The position numbers and the translations under genes were made by a program. This document shows positions 39,946 to 53,668 of a stretch of 64,000 nt of DNA, piece after piece. Location: NCBI GenBank assembly GCA_028023455.1, contig JAQFVV010006203.1, positions 13,988,348 to 14,052,347 on the forward strand, given 5' to 3'. Position 1 is the first letter of the stretch; each line of letters begins with the position of its first letter. The notes under the pieces were generated by a model. It made no database searches. It had not been told where the DNA came from and worked only from the letters and a program-made list of their open reading frames with translations. Origin of the DNA: Epiperipatus broadwayi. Its lineage: Eukaryota; Onychophora; Udeonychophora; Euonychophora; Peripatidae.

Positions 39946-42204
39946 TACAAATGAGATTACTTAAAAAGAAATTTAATGAAGTACAAACTCCCATAAATAA
40001 GCTTTATATGGAAACAATATAATAATAAAGTAAATTTATAATGTTCAGGGAAGTAATTTTTTCTTTGTATTGACTCACACTTAACAAAACCATAATGGAA
40101 AAGAATGGGAAATAGTGGTTTACATGAAGTTTATTCCATTTAATAAATGTACGGCAGATTTGCCACTGCTTCTAAATAAAATGAGTTAATTGTAAACTAA
40201 CAACTAAAAATTTTTTTTTTCTCTAGATTTTCATATTTAAGTAATTATTTCTTTTAAATTTCATTGCATTGATTATTTATATGTACATACAAATCCATGT
40301 TTATAAATATATTTAAGAGAAGGGCCTCATTGTTTTTTGTTTTTGAGATAGGAAAATAATTAACTATCCAATTACAGGTCAGTAAATGGGTATTTGGCTT
40401 TTTTTTTTACTTAGAGGTTAAAACAATGATTTTTTTTGTACACTAAAGTTGCAATATCCATTATATTTTCTTCAAAGCTCTAAAGTACATCATATGTTGT
40501 TTGTAGTAGCTCATGCTTTGATTATAGAATAAACTGCAAGTATGCACATTCAAATTAAGATTATAGTATAAATAAAAAATAATTATATTGTTATTAATAA
40601 TAAATTGAGAGGCAAGTTTATATATTTTTTTAAGTGTGTGTGTATTCAATCATTCATGTTCACTTAAAAAAATAAAAATAATAGAAAAAAAAAAAACCCT
40701 TATTGTACTGTATCTATGTTTTAAAAAAATAAAATAAAAATCGAAATATCTGACTCACATTATAATTAAATACGCTCTGGATGGTGATAGACCCTTTTCA
40801 ATAATCTTTTTTTTTTAATGGAATCTAATAATTGTATCTTTAAATATCAATGGACCATTCCTTCTAATTGTTTTGATGTTTTTAAGTCTACATCAACTTT
40901 ACAAATATTTTTAAATTTTATAACATTTTTAGCATTATGGGTAGAAAATATTTTATTATGCAATCAAATTCGAAAAGGATAATAGAGGTAAAATAAAATT
41001 TATAAGCTTTCAACATAAACTGAAGAAACTTTATTAATAAACATGATCACATATGGCACTTTGAAATAGAAAAATAGCTACTGCCATATTGTAAAATTTA
41101 CGAATTGTAATTTATTTATTTTTCAATGTGATCATGTATGGTTATCAGAGATGTAAAAATGGCTCCAGTGTATCATAAAATATATTAAATTCACAAATTT
41201 TAGTCTTTTCTTTTATTTGTTTATTTACATTGGGGGGGGGGTGTATAATTGTAGTAATTGTTATAGCTTATTGAAACAGACACATTGTTTCACATATGTA
41301 ATTTGAAGTTTTCTCCCCCCCCCATTTAAAACTGTCGAGATAAAATAAAGCTGACATAGTTTTCAAAAATAAAAGTTAAAACAAAGAAATAAAAAGGTGA
41401 CAGCAATTTAAAAATTAATATTTTAAAATATTAAAAGTACTGTTAAAATGTAATATTTTGCAAAAGTTTAAAGTTTACAGATTATCAAAAAGAAGGCTGT
41501 AATCAACAGTTAATAATAATAATAATAATAAAAGATTGCTGTGGGCATAAAAATCAATAGATATTTTTTAAAAACATCAGATAAGAGTCATTAAAATCTA
41601 TTCTTGCCAAAAGTAGATAGCTAATGAGGAAAGGAAATAAACACGGACCTCTGAGAAGGTTGGTGCTAGATCGATCCAACAACTGATAGATAAGAAAAGC
41701 ATAAAGAGATAAATAGGGGAGTAGAGATTGCTTAAGAGTTTTTTGTGCAGACATATGGTTAGAAAGCATTAAGACTGTTATTAGTGAAATCCATATTATA
41801 TGACTATTAGCCCCACAAAGCTTGGAGCACTGTGAATAAAAAGAAGGAACCTGTAACTACTAAAATATTAAATGAAGAAACAAGTGGTTAAAATATATCT
41901 TCAAATGTCTGGGTAATCGAAAATAGCTTTCTCTCTACTCTACCCTCAGTTCAGTTATGAAGTAAAATCAAATCAAGGCCTGTGAACTGACCATCGACTT
42001 GTTAAACTCTGATTGAAAAATGTTTAGTGAACTGTCAGCAGATGCAGGTGTAGATAGGGAAATTATACACCTTTTATAGCCTTTTATAATACGTAAAAAT
42101 ATTTTGTAAATTGTATTTAAGTTAAAATATAATATAATGAAATGTTACTTTTAAATTAATTGATCGTAAGCAATATGAAAAGGAAATATATTTAAAAATC
42201 GAAC

Positions 42205-42505
42205 CAGCATTCATCAGTTGTTTCAGATCACCATGTCTCACACACATATGTAATTCGGTACTCAGTGTATGTTAAGATAGAAAATCTTCACACTTTAATG
42301 GACAGGCTTCAAGTGTGAAGATTATATATATATATGGGAGATGGTGATCTGAACCAACTGATGAGTGCTGGCTCAGCATGAAATACGTATATTGGAGATT
42401 ATTTATCTTTTATCACATGTGTGATCAAGTGTATTGGTTGTATGAGATAAAGTGGATGGCTGAATGGAGCTTGAAAATCTGTGTTCAAATCCCCTATATT
42501 ACATC
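42205..42505. repeat. Copy of the palindromic-cluster family with internal hairpin
   Basis: GAACCAGCATTCATCAGTTG at 42202-42221 is inverted as CAACTGATGAGTGCTGGCTC near 42355. The right half continues through GATTATTTATCTTTTATCAC to CTGTGTTCAAATCCCC, a B-box-like end. It includes TTAATGGACAGGCTTCAAG, also seen at 28441 and 57085 in other orientations. Confidence 0.7.
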
Positions 42506-43485
42506 TATATTCCAGGTATATAAAATATACTTGTATATAATCAAGTGATAACCATGGATCATCATTGGTGTTGCCATGTGGTTTTGGTGTAATGGAATGG
42601 TAGAGTGATGATCAAAACACTTATGAACTTCCAACAATAAAGACATCCATTTTATTTTTCCTTTTTTGTTATCATTGCTGTTAACTTTGCAAGGGTTCAA
42701 TTTTTTTTCACTTCTATATACTGATTCCTTTACAAGAAATTTGTGAAGAAACTGAACATTATTATATTACTTTTATTTCTAATAAGGTTAATTATCTCAC
42801 CGGAAGTAAGAATGGAGAATCTCGAAAGGCTTTCAGAAATGATCTTTTTTTTTTTTTTACGATTCTTCTAATTTTTTTTTTTTTTTAAAAAAAAACTCTT
42901 TTACAGATAAATTTGTTTGAGGAGGAATGCAAATACCATTTTATGAAAAGCATATCAATTAGTAGACCGATTAAGAATGATAATTATGTCTGATCTTGAA
43001 ATACTTACATATATCTTTTTTTTAAATTTTTTGCATTTAAAACTACAGAATTAGTTGTTTTCACAAGTACGTATATATATTGTATTTTAAGTTTTTTTCA
43101 TTTTTTTTATATATGTTTAATAATTTACTCTCCTTGCACCCTTTAATGCTGTAGCAGCGCATAGAGTCTGAATCAATTCTATTTCTGGCACTTCCGGCGT
43201 GCGAATGTCTAATGCTCTCTCCAGCAATAAAATCACTTGAATATTCTGAATAATTTACCTGGTATAGAAAATGCAGTGGAAGAGAAGAAATCTGTTGGAA
43301 TTGACCTGCTCATTATTCCATGACCTGGATGCAAATATATACTGCTATAAAATAGGTATACTTCACATATTTGATCAAAATCATCTGGATTAAAATAGAA
43401 TTAGGTATTGTAGAAATTTTGTCATTAAATAATGAATAATTATTGGGCGGATCAGATTTTCGGAAATAACAGGTTGACCTCTTGA

Positions 43486-43597
43486 GTCTATCACTCTTTC
43501 ACCGGACTAAACGATCACAAGGTTCTTTAACCATGTTTAAAGTCCATCACTCTCCCACCGCACTAAACTATCACAAGGTTCTTTACCATGTTTAAAT
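43486..43597. repeat. Tandem duplication, about 55-bp unit
   Basis: AACGATCACAAGGTTCTTTA in the first unit and AACTATCACAAGGTTCTTTA in the second, each after CACC(G) and before ACCATGTTTAA. Two units only. Confidence 0.75.
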
Positions 43598-43956
43598 TAA
43601 TTCAATTGGAAAACTTTTTATTAGTCTATGAAAAGTCAATTTAGTTTGATGTATATTTAAAATAAAAATTAATAACCAATAACTATTTTAGATTTTTTTA
43701 AAAAAAAAAAAAAGATTTCTGAAACGTAATTTTTCAGTGTTTATGGCGCGATTGTGTGTATATTAGCACATCGCTTAAATTCGATGTTTGACGATAAAAC
43801 GGTGCCTAAATATATATATGGGTGTAAATTGTTTTATGTGATTAGCGTATTGATAGAATTATATGCGAGTTTAAATAAAAACTGCCATTGCCAGTTATAA
43901 AAAAACATTCCTTTGTTATAATGCAGCAATATTTATTCATTGTGAAATAACAAAAA

Positions 43957-44150
43957 TAATAAATAGCCACTTGTAAACAAGTATGTCCTTCTAAAGCGAA
44001 AACACACACACACACACACACAAAGTAAGATCAGCGAGAGAAAAAGAAAAGAAATAATAAATAGCTACTTGTAAACAAGTATGTCCTTCTAAAGCAAAAA
44101 CACACACACACACAAAGTAAGATCAGCAAGAGAAAAAGAAAAGAAAAAAA
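43957..44150. repeat. Tandem duplication carrying a CA microsatellite
   Basis: Two units of about 100 bp share AATAATAAATAGC, ACTTGTAAACAAGTATGTCC, a (CA)n run and AAGTAAGATCAGC plus GAGAAAAAGAAAAGAAA. The CA run is longer in the first unit. The high identity of the units points to a recent event. Confidence 0.85.
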
Positions 44151-45732
44151 CTACTCTAGAAATGAGTTTTGCGATGATTATGATTTGTAGTCATTGTGAA
44201 ATAAAACATTCTTTTAGGATTAAGGTAATATTAATAAACAGATAATTTACAAATGTCACTAAATCTGTCACTTCCTTTATTTTGCTGTAATATTTTAGAT
44301 AAATACAATTTATATACTTTATTTCGAACACTTATAATGAAAATATATATATACTTACAATCTGACTGATTAGACTTTCCTGCAGTCTTTCTAACAGTTA
44401 TGATATAATGATAAATAAAATAAATGTATAATAAACTAATATATTCAATAAAATTGGAAAATAGAAAACAAAATATTATAAATTGAATGATAATATGAAT
44501 TAAAAACCAAATAAACTAATATAATGTATATAATATCAAATTGAAATATAATACACATGTATAATCTATATATATATTGTATATTTCAATTTAATATTGT
44601 ATATTTGATATTATCTGGATTATTTTATTATATGTCTAATAATAATTTTTTTATTATGAAATTGTATTTATATAAAGCAGATAATGTTAAAATTAGAATA
44701 AATGAAAATGTTGTAGTCTTTAAAATGTAAACTAATGATAATTGATTCTATTTGATAGAAGAAATGGATGGCAAAGGGTTTTAATAACTGTGGGGGTGGG
44801 GTGACAGCATTTTTTTGAAATTCATGGAAATAACATTAATAATTCTCTCTCTTTTCATAATAAAAGATGAGTTTCAAATTGATCATACCAACCAATTCAT
44901 AGATCTCAAATATGTTCACATATAATCATAAGCTGAATGTTTAGTTGATATATTGTGATGCTGTGTTTTAACTTTTTCTAAAGCAAACTTTTTTTCAGGG
45001 ACTACTTCACACTACCAAATTATAGCTCACTATCATGAAAGTAATTAATGTGACTTTTCTTAGAAGATATTTAAGATAATCTACATAATATAATTGAGGG
45101 TCTGCCCTTTTTACAAAATTATGTTCAAATTTCTGTTAATTTACTTCAAGTGTCTATTTATGTCTTTACAATTAGATTCAATATAGTGATATCCAGAAAG
45201 TTAAAAAACAGACTGATTGGTTTTATGATTTTGCCATCATAGTTATGAGGCACCACCAGTAAAATTTTTTGATATTATTTTTAATTTGAAAGGCTAATGG
45301 TACATTTCTCACTATGACGAAGAGCTAAATTCAAATTCTGGCCAAGTAAACTTGACAATTTTTTTTTTTTGTTCTGCATAATTTACTATAAGATAGAGTA
45401 ATAGATTCTGGAACTAAAGTGGGTCAAAGTTTAACTCTGATATTTCTGGTGCTCAAAAGTCATATCACAGCCCAAATGACGAACCAATATTTATTATTAT
45501 TATTATTAAGTCTGTAAAAATCCATACGTCATTTTCACATAGTAATATTGGTCAAATACTGTGACATTGATTTTGTTAATGTACCCATGTAGTTATAATG
45601 AATCACTAATTTTAATTTGTTAAATATAATAGCAGCAAATTGGAGTCTCTGCTGCTATCTCAATACTCGAACATATTTTTTCATCAAAAAAACTGTGGGA
45701 GAAAGATACTAAAGACTTTTTTTTACTTTACA

Positions 45733-47480
45733 TTCATCATCATTAACCATTATCAGTCCACTGCAGGATGAAGATCTCTCCAAGTCCAGTCCATCTTCTC
45801 CGGTCTTTATCTTCTCTTCTTCACATCACCCCTGCAAACTGTCTTATTTCATCCATCCATCTCACATGTGGTCTCTTTCTGAGTCTTTTATAATCTCTTG
45901 AAATCCAGTTTAAGATTTCAATTTTCTATCTGTTATCATCTCTTCTAACAATATGTCCAGCCCAACTCCACTTCAGTCTCTTAAGTTTTTCAATGAGGTC
46001 AGTAACACCTGTTTGTTCTCCTATCCATATATTGCGTTTTCGATCTTATTATCCCCAATACGCATCTCTCCATACTTCTTTGAGTGGTCTGAAGTCTCTG
46101 TATTGCTCTTCTATTAAGTGTCCAAGTCTCAGATCCATAAGTAAGAACTGGTAAAACACATTTATTAAAAACCTTCCTTTTCAAACACATAGGCATATTT
46201 CATTTTAGTATCAAGTTATTTCTACCAAAAACACTCCAACCAAGTTTAATTCTATTATTAATTTCATCCATTATGTTTCCATCTATATTAATAATCTAAC
46301 CAGAGTATTTGTAGCTGTTAACTTCTAACTCATCACAATCAATCTTTATTTTCATATTTTGAGAAAAAAATCCATTAAACATTACTTTAGTCTTATTAAC
46401 ATTTATCTTTAGTCCTCTTTTCTACTTTTATCTGATAACTCCTGCAACATTTCCTGCAGATCTAGAGCATTATTTGCAAAACAACTACATCATCTGTAAA
46501 ATCTAAATGACTTAAATAATCTCCATTTACTTTCACTCCTTTAGCTTCCCATTTTAATCCACAAAATACTTCTTGCAGCACTGGATATGGTCTACTGTAC
46601 TAAAACCACTTTTAATGCCAGCTTGTTGTATTTGGTTGGTAGAAATCCAATATTCTCTGTAGACAAGTTGTAATTATTTTGGTAAAAATTTTGTATAAAA
46701 CTGATAAAAAGCTGATAGATCTGTAATTTTGAATACCTTCTTTATCACCTTTTTTAAATATTAATATTAATACTGCATTCTTCCAATCATCTGGTACATT
46801 TTTACCATTTAGATATTTGGTATATAACTTTGCTAAAAAAAAAAAAAATCCTTTTTTTTCACCTGCTTCTTTTATATGTCAATTATAATTTTATCATTAC
46901 CTGGAACTTTTCCTTTCTTTATAAATTTAATTGGATGTCTCACTTCTTCATTTAAAATTTCTGGCAATTTGAAAGATATAGGTTGTACTTGTTCTTTATT
47001 TCTATATAATTCTTGATAGAAGTCTTCTGCCCATTTCATGATGTCATCTCTCTTTTTAGTAATTATTCCATCTTTTTTTCTTATTGCAGATATAAATTTC
47101 CTAAAATGTTGTTTTACACTCTTGAGACTTTTATTCTCTTCTACAGCTTTTTTTGCTAGTTCACAGTTATACTTTCTTATATCATTTTCAACTCTTTTCC
47201 GCACCATTTTACAAAATTAGAGGTATTCAAACCTGTTTAATGCATCATTTTTGTATATTTTCATATTCCTTTTTTTCTTCATAAATTCTCTAGTTTTAAT
47301 AGAAATTTTATTGGTCAATTGCTACTTCTTTTTACCAGCTATCTTTTGATGCAGTTTTTAAAAGTGTATCAGTTATTTTCTTATTAATTTCATTCAAATC
47401 TAAATTGTGTTCAAAATCTACTAATGCTTGAAACTGATTTGTAAGTTCTACTTTAAATTATAAGAATGTTTCTGAAGATT
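45733..47480 (-). mobile_element. RTE-type LINE, longest copy in the window, minus strand
   Basis: The minus strand encodes, from about 47207 down, a lightly damaged linker before the RT domain (words RKYNCELAKKAVEENKSLK, KWAEDFYQELYRNKEQVQ and KKGKVPGNDKI). A 'TDDVV' catalytic-type word follows near 46480, and then the C-terminal block (VLPVLTYGSETWTLNRRAIQ, LQTTQRSMERCVLGI) at 46196-45999. It ends in the 3' terminus near 45735, with a GATGATGAATG tail. These words are characteristic of RTE-clade non-LTR elements, whose enzyme is an endonuclease-reverse transcriptase. The frame is broken by stops and frameshifts, and the endonuclease part is missing or unrecognisable. Confidence 0.85.
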
Positions 47481-47599
47481 AGGAATATCAACTGTAAATA
47501 TCGTTTTTTTTATATTTACAATGAGGTTGACTAAAGGTATCAGTCCACTGAATATACCATCTGTTCTTGAGCAGAATAAAAGCCCGATATACATTGTAA

Positions 47600-48700
47600 T
47601 TCAGGGAATTCAACCTCTGTTGTGGATGTGGGGACACTGGCCATTTAATTAGGGCCTGTCCAAAAAGATTATGCACAGAATATGGGAAAAGTTATAGTGG
47701 ATTCCACAAATGTACAATAATATCAAGCAATCCTTCACTAATAAATCAACAATTAGAACTGGAATTATAAGAATCTCATTTAAAAGGTAACAAAGTGAAA
47801 CCAAATAAACTACATTATAAGGAAAATCAAGAAACCTTGTACAGTAGATTTGAAAATGGGACAAATGCAGGTCAAGCTAGAGATACGGCCAAAGAGATAA
47901 AGGAACAATCAGCACAGACAGAATGACCAACTTCGAATCAATACAATCTGAAGAGTCTGAAGGCACATTAAAAGAAATTGATCAATTAAAAGAAGCTAAC
48001 ATATTCAATGACACTGAACTAAATGAGAATGGTTCAACTCAAATGGGTAAAATAACACAAGGTGCAAGTTTCAGAAGTAAAAATCAGAATGTCTCTGGCT
48101 CGCAAAGTGATGAGCATGATGTTTTGGGCTCAAACATTGAGGGGTGTGGTGAGCACGAGGAGAAAGAGAAAAAGGAAAAGAAGACGAAAGAAGAAGCTGT
48201 CTCCATACGAGTCAGGAGATGAGATGGAAACTGAATCAGAAGGTCAGATAGTCAATGACCCAGATGTAATGGAACATGATATTTTAGCTCATCCCATGAT
48301 CATCAAATGTATTGTTGAATCTAAAGGGGCATGTCTTTTTTGGAAAGGGCATATATGTAGTGAGAGTGAAGTAGTGCAGGTAATCTCAGAAGAGGCAGAC
48401 AATCCACAGGAAGAAATCGATAACATAGAAGAGCAATGGAACGATGAGGCTCGTAGTGACAGGTACGGAAGCAGGCAAGGTGAAATAGCGCAGGTTATCT
48501 TAGAAAAGTCTGATAATCCAGCAGAAGAACTTGATAACATAAAGAGCAATGGAACGATAAGGCTCGTAGTGACAGTTCCGGAAGCGAGGAAGTAGATGGC
48601 TGTCCAAAGGAAATGCAGCAACAAATTAGTACTAGCCCTGTGTGTACTGATGAAACGGAAGAAATCACAGATGATGAAGAAATAAATTCACAATAGGAAA
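47600..48700 (+). pseudogene. Decayed zinc-knuckle (ORF1/gag-like) reading frame
   Basis: At 47600-47770 the plus strand encodes CCGCGDTGHLIRACPKR, a perfect C-x2-C-x4-H-x4-C zinc knuckle. It is followed by CTEYGKSYSGFHKC, which looks like a second knuckle with its second Cys and His replaced. Other frames then continue: 47923-48222 (acidic, Glu/Lys-rich, ending in a Lys-Glu run) and 48062-48595 (basic KRKRKRRRKKK, then acidic). Two imperfect copies of a 110-bp unit lie at about 48370-48590 (GAAGAAATCGATAACATA against GAAGAACTTGATAACATA). Frame changes and stops make it a pseudogene. Knuckle proteins like this belong to retroelement gag/ORF1 or host CCHC families; which one is not resolved. 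An AATAAA-rich stretch follows at 48958-48975. Confidence 0.6.
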
Positions 48701-49036
48701 ATTTTGAAGAAGACTCAGAACAGGAAAGTGATGAAAATTCAGAAATGGTTAAAGTATGAATTCCATAGATGTGGTTTATACAAAGATATGGCACATGGAT
48801 GAAATTCTAAGGATCTGTGAATTAAAGGACTTGGCAATTCAAAGACTCTTATGAATCAATGAAGAATACTAGGGTTATTGACTGTGGTATGAGATCTCTT
48901 TAAACAAATGTATTTACATCATGTAGTAGGTGATCAGTCACCTGCATTTTTTTCCCCTTAATAAAAAAATAAAATATTGTTTTTTTTAATAATTTTTGTC
49001 TCTAGTTTTGCATTAACACATATCTTACATCTTAAA

Positions 49037-49406
49037 TTAAAACAGACAAAACTCTCATACAGTAATGCCACTCAGTGCAAGCCAGTGTAAACAATGGATG
49101 CCAGAAGGCTTGTGCGTAAAATCTATCTAGTGTCTACTCATCCAATATCCCCACAGAGTAATCATTGGAATGCCAGAAGGCTTGAGCATAAAATCTCTAT
49201 CTAGTGTCTACTCATCCAATATCTCCACAAGCTAGAAACTAGTCTGAGGATATTGGATGAGTAGGTATTAGATAGGGATTTTTTGCACAAGCTTTCTGGC
49301 ATCCATTGATTACTCTGGCTTGCACTGAGTGGCACTACTGTATGGAGAGTTTTGCCTGTTTTAATATCAGTTATGAGCAAGCATAATAAATGGTGATCAT
49401 GTGATG
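49037..49406. mobile_element. Long-TIR non-autonomous element, copy 3
   Basis: Left end TTAAAACAGACAAAACTCTC, right end GAGAGTTTTGCCTGTTTTAA. Inside are GCCACTCAGTGCAAGCCAG, AATCCATTGATTACTCTGG-type inverted words and an internal duplication of ATCTATCTAGTGTCTACTC (about 49118 and 49195). On the right, TATCAGTTATGAGCAAGCAT and GGTGATCATGTGATG correspond in inverse to the left of copy 1, so this copy is inverted relative to it. Confidence 0.75.
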
Positions 49407-52129
49407 TTTAGTGGTATCTTACATATTACTAATCGATGATCACTCCCTGTGTTAAATTTATAAGAACATTACAATCTTGAAATATGTGTTTTCTGTTAGT
49501 CAAAATATAATCCAATTCTGCTGTACCTTCATTTGAATGCTTCCATGTCCATTTCCTTTTAACATTTTTCTCAAAAAAAAAAAAAAAAAAGAATTCATAA
49601 TATAAAGTTTTTCTTTTTCTGCAAACTTCACAAATCTATGTCCTCTCTCATTTCTATTACCATAACTAATTAGAATCATCTACAGCACTTTTATTGATAA
49701 TTTGTTTTTGGTTTTTTAAAATGCTAATTACCAAAACAAATTCTTTATATGAATGTAGAAATGTATACGCAAGATATTATATATATAGTTTGTCAACGTG
49801 ATTAGTTTTTTTTATTTTTTAAAAAACTAATCATTCTCAAATTATCTGTTATTGCCTTTTATCGATTTTTTTTTTTCAAAAGTAATTGAATCTCGCTTCT
49901 GTTAATGAAATTCCAATGTGGAGAATAATCTGCCTTTAGACGCACTCTTTTCCTGATTAAGAGGACTTTCCTCTTCTTCGTTAAATATAATACTGCCTTA
50001 TCTATTAGAAGGGCTGGGGACAATCCGGCTGGATTTTAAAAGAATTTTTGAAAGGATCAGGCTTAATAAATTCTAACAGAAATTGGAAAGAAAAAAAAAT
50101 CCTTTAAATTTTTTTAAACATGGATCATTGCTAAAAGGATTTCTGTCCTCTTCCCCTATATGCATTTCTCAATTTCTCGTTTTTATTTGAAGATATTAAA
50201 TTGATTGATTTTGTAAAAGAAAAATTAAAGCCCCTTCCCATTTTATAAACTGTAATATCTGTGTATGGCAATATATAAAATGCATATGTATATATTATTT
50301 TCATATGTGTATAATAATAATAATGAAAAAACAGTATATAAATAAAGCGTAGACGAATTTGAGCCACAATGCAAATGCTATGAATGCTCTTATAGACTTA
50401 TTGTATAGTTTATTTGTATGAACGGCCACTGAAGATTGGGGGTCTGTCAAGCATTTTTTCCTAAAGAACAATGGAAGCAAAAGCATTACTTAATATGCTA
50501 GGCAATTTTTAGTTGTTGAAAGTTTTTATGGTTTTCTTTTTTCATTTTGCTTTCGATTATGAGTAGCTAAATATCCTTTCACTAATCAATAATTAAATGT
50601 CTTGCTTGGTTGACTTTAGTTTTACTAATTGAAAAAAAAAATGTCTACGTCTGCTTGAAAAGTGAAGAAACTAGAAACATTTTTTAGGTTCCATCTGATG
50701 TCAAGGTCTAACTTGTGAATATGGTTTGCCAACACTAGCAATACGTCTCAAATTCATTCTCTCTATATATTTAAGTGGTGTGTGTGTATGCATAAACTTT
50801 AGATATTTAAATTTGATAAAGATTTTCAAACTTTCCGTTTTCTGGATGAGCGCAATCTAGTTTCATATTTAGAAACATAGGTCAGTCATCCACTACATTG
50901 CAACATGCTGATGAAAAGCTGTTGATGCGTTATAAGGAAATAATATATATACACATATATATATATTTGATCCCCATAGTATTATAATTGATTTTTGGAT
51001 TGTTCATTATTATTTTGAATTGTTGGTTTGTGTGTGTGTGCACATTATGTAAAATAGTTTTTAAGCTTTCGATTGTACGATATAGTCCTTTTCAATAGTT
51101 CCTCATTGATAGTAGTATTCTTTAGGCTCATCAATTACTGAATGGAGAGACTGAGCATTTTTCTACTCTAATTTTAACCACTCATTAGGGATAAGTAGAT
51201 ATCCATTTACTGACAAATAGTGGATGATTAATTGGGCTAACTCATGTGTATATGTATATATTTCTGTTCTAGTCCAGTAAATAAATTATAAAATATTATC
51301 ATCACAAACTTTCAGACAAATATTATAATACAATATTTTGTGATTTTTTTTGTCTAACTAGAGTAGTTTTAGAGGCACAATTACTGTTATTGTTTATAAA
51401 TATCCTGTTATTTATATAGTGCAACCTATATATGTAATATTATAAAGAATTAATAACCCTGTGGTCATGTGCTTTGCAAACACATAGAGAGAAATATACT
51501 GTAGTTTTTATAAAATCATAATATAAATATAAAGAAAAAATCAAACTCTTATAATAAAATGTAGTCTGTTGAATTTAACCACCAAAATATTGGTAGTTTG
51601 TTAAAATATCACAACTCATAAAAATTGACAAATCTGCTCCTCTGAATTAATGTTTTTGTTATTATTATATACCCTTTTTCTCTATATAAACATAATGTGC
51701 ATAATACTAATTTCAAAATAATATAATTAACTATTCCTAATTAAATTTAAATAAATCATTGAGTACATTTCTTTGTTACTTCCAAACTGTGATAAAATGT
51801 TAAAATAACCAGCCAATCAACTCTCACAAGGGAGTGTTGTGCTCAACACCATTCATTAGTAGATGTTGATAGGCAGTTAACAAATAATGTTAATTCTGGG
51901 CACACAATTCACCTCAAAATATATTGAAATAATTAGACAGTAGGATACTATAATCATTAGTGATGTTTGAGCCTTGTTATACTTCAGTTCCATGGTTTTA
52001 CATTTCATTAGTTATTTTTGTAATTAGAAAATATTTAATAAATCGTATGTTTGTGCTTAGCTAAATCTGTGGCAGCTTAGTGCTCTATGTTATATATATA
52101 TCCAAGAACAGTTATTTTTTGTATTAATC

Positions 52130-52172
52130 CATAGGTACTTATAATTTGAATAATCAGTGAATACTAGATGGT
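52130..52172 (+). repeat. Dispersed repeat copy, weak
   Basis: ATAATTTGAATAATCAGTG, then AATACTAGATGG. It resembles the 10111 and 39888 copies over about 40 bp. Confidence 0.3.
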
Positions 52173-52354
52173 ATATATATGCATATCAAAATGCAACAGT
52201 AGTGATTAGATTACATGGGGACACTAAGAAGATATAGCATGGAATCAAGTCGTTTCCATATCTCCAAAACTTTTTACAGCAGTTTTACAAGGGGTATTTT
52301 TATGGATTAAAATGGAAAACTAAAGGATTAAAAATACATGAGATTATTTAAATC

Positions 52355-53035
52355 ATCTAGATTTTGCATATGACATGATTGTTTTGCATATAATGCCTCA
52401 GGACTTCAAAGTTATCTGATGAAAGTAAGAAATAATGACTAAGTTTAAGTAAAGGTTAAAGTAATATTCAATAGATTTTCTCAGAAAAAATAAAAAAGAT
52501 ATTAATAATATAAATTAAAAGTCAACAACTACAAATTCCTCAGTCAGTTATTAATAAAGATGGAAATTAAATACATAAAATTATTGATAGAATTAAACTT
52601 GGTTGGAGTTCTTATGATAGAATAATTTATTTATGGATCTGAGACTTGGGAACTTAACAGAAAAGTAATAGACACTTCAGTCCTCTGAATGAAATATGGA
52701 AGGATATATATTGAGAATAACAAGAGAGGATCAGAAGTGTAATGCTTGGATGAGAGAATAATCTGGTATTATTGACATCACTTTCAATATTAATAGATTA
52801 TAAATAGAGCTGAATTGGATCTACTTCTAGAAGAAATGATAATAGATGGACAATTGAAATCTTAATCTGGATCTCAAGAGGTTATAAAATACCTTGAAAG
52901 AGATCTTGTATGAAATGAATAGATGAAATAAGGAAGTTTGTTAGTATGATATGGAGAAGAAAGATTATAAATTAAAGAAACTATTAAATTTGAAAGACTT
53001 CTATTCTGCAAAGTATTGATAATAATTTAAATGAT
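52355..53035 (+). mobile_element. RTE-type LINE fragment, plus strand, strongly decayed
   Basis: Plus-strand translation starts near an RT catalytic-like FAYDMIVLH (family FADD-type). It passes through DRIKLGWSSYDRI and the GGATCTGAGACTTGGGAACT region, which corresponds to the 'YGSETW' block, and ends with AGTATTGATAATAATTTAAA. It parallels 46500-45740 of the minus-strand copy. Many stops. No target-site duplication was identified. Confidence 0.7.
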
Positions 53036-53608
53036 GTTTTATATATATATATTACAATTGGTCTCATTTAATACAAATTAAATTTTTTTATTAAATCTTT
53101 TTTTTTTTCCTGTTTGATTATTTAGTATTGCCCAAGATGTTCGTTTTCCTAGCTAAGCACAACCACTTAATTTTTGCAGTGAAGAATTGAAGTGTTAAAC
53201 GCTTTAATTCTGCTTCATGTCACATTTATTGACATGTGATCTTACATTTACTTTTTGTAAAAAAAATTATTGATCTTTTGCTTTGCTTTAAAATTCTCAT
53301 AAAACAGTATTGATTTTTTTTATAGGCACAAAACAAATTTATATATAAATATATTTAGAAATTACAATCCTTACTCTTATATTTAAACATATCATTACAG
53401 GCATTGTAACACGTACTATTGTTTTGTATTTATTTATATGCTTTATACATTTATTTTATCAGTGCTTATTACTTTATATGGTTGAGATTGTATTTGCAAA
53501 TGATCATCTTACAAAATGCTAAGAAATGAATTAACAAGTTTGATTAATTAATCAGAAGCATAAATTATATTTATAAACAGATGGCTCTTATATTTCTAAC
53601 ATTGTTGA

Positions 53609-53668
53609 GACCATGGAAAATAAATCCTTGCTAATGCGACCATGGAAAACAAATCCTTGCTAATGCTA
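53609..53668. repeat. Tandem duplication, 30-bp unit
   Basis: GACCATGGAAAATAAATCCT TGCTAATGC is followed at once by GACCATGGAAAACAAATCCT TGCTAATGC; one base differs. Confidence 0.9.
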
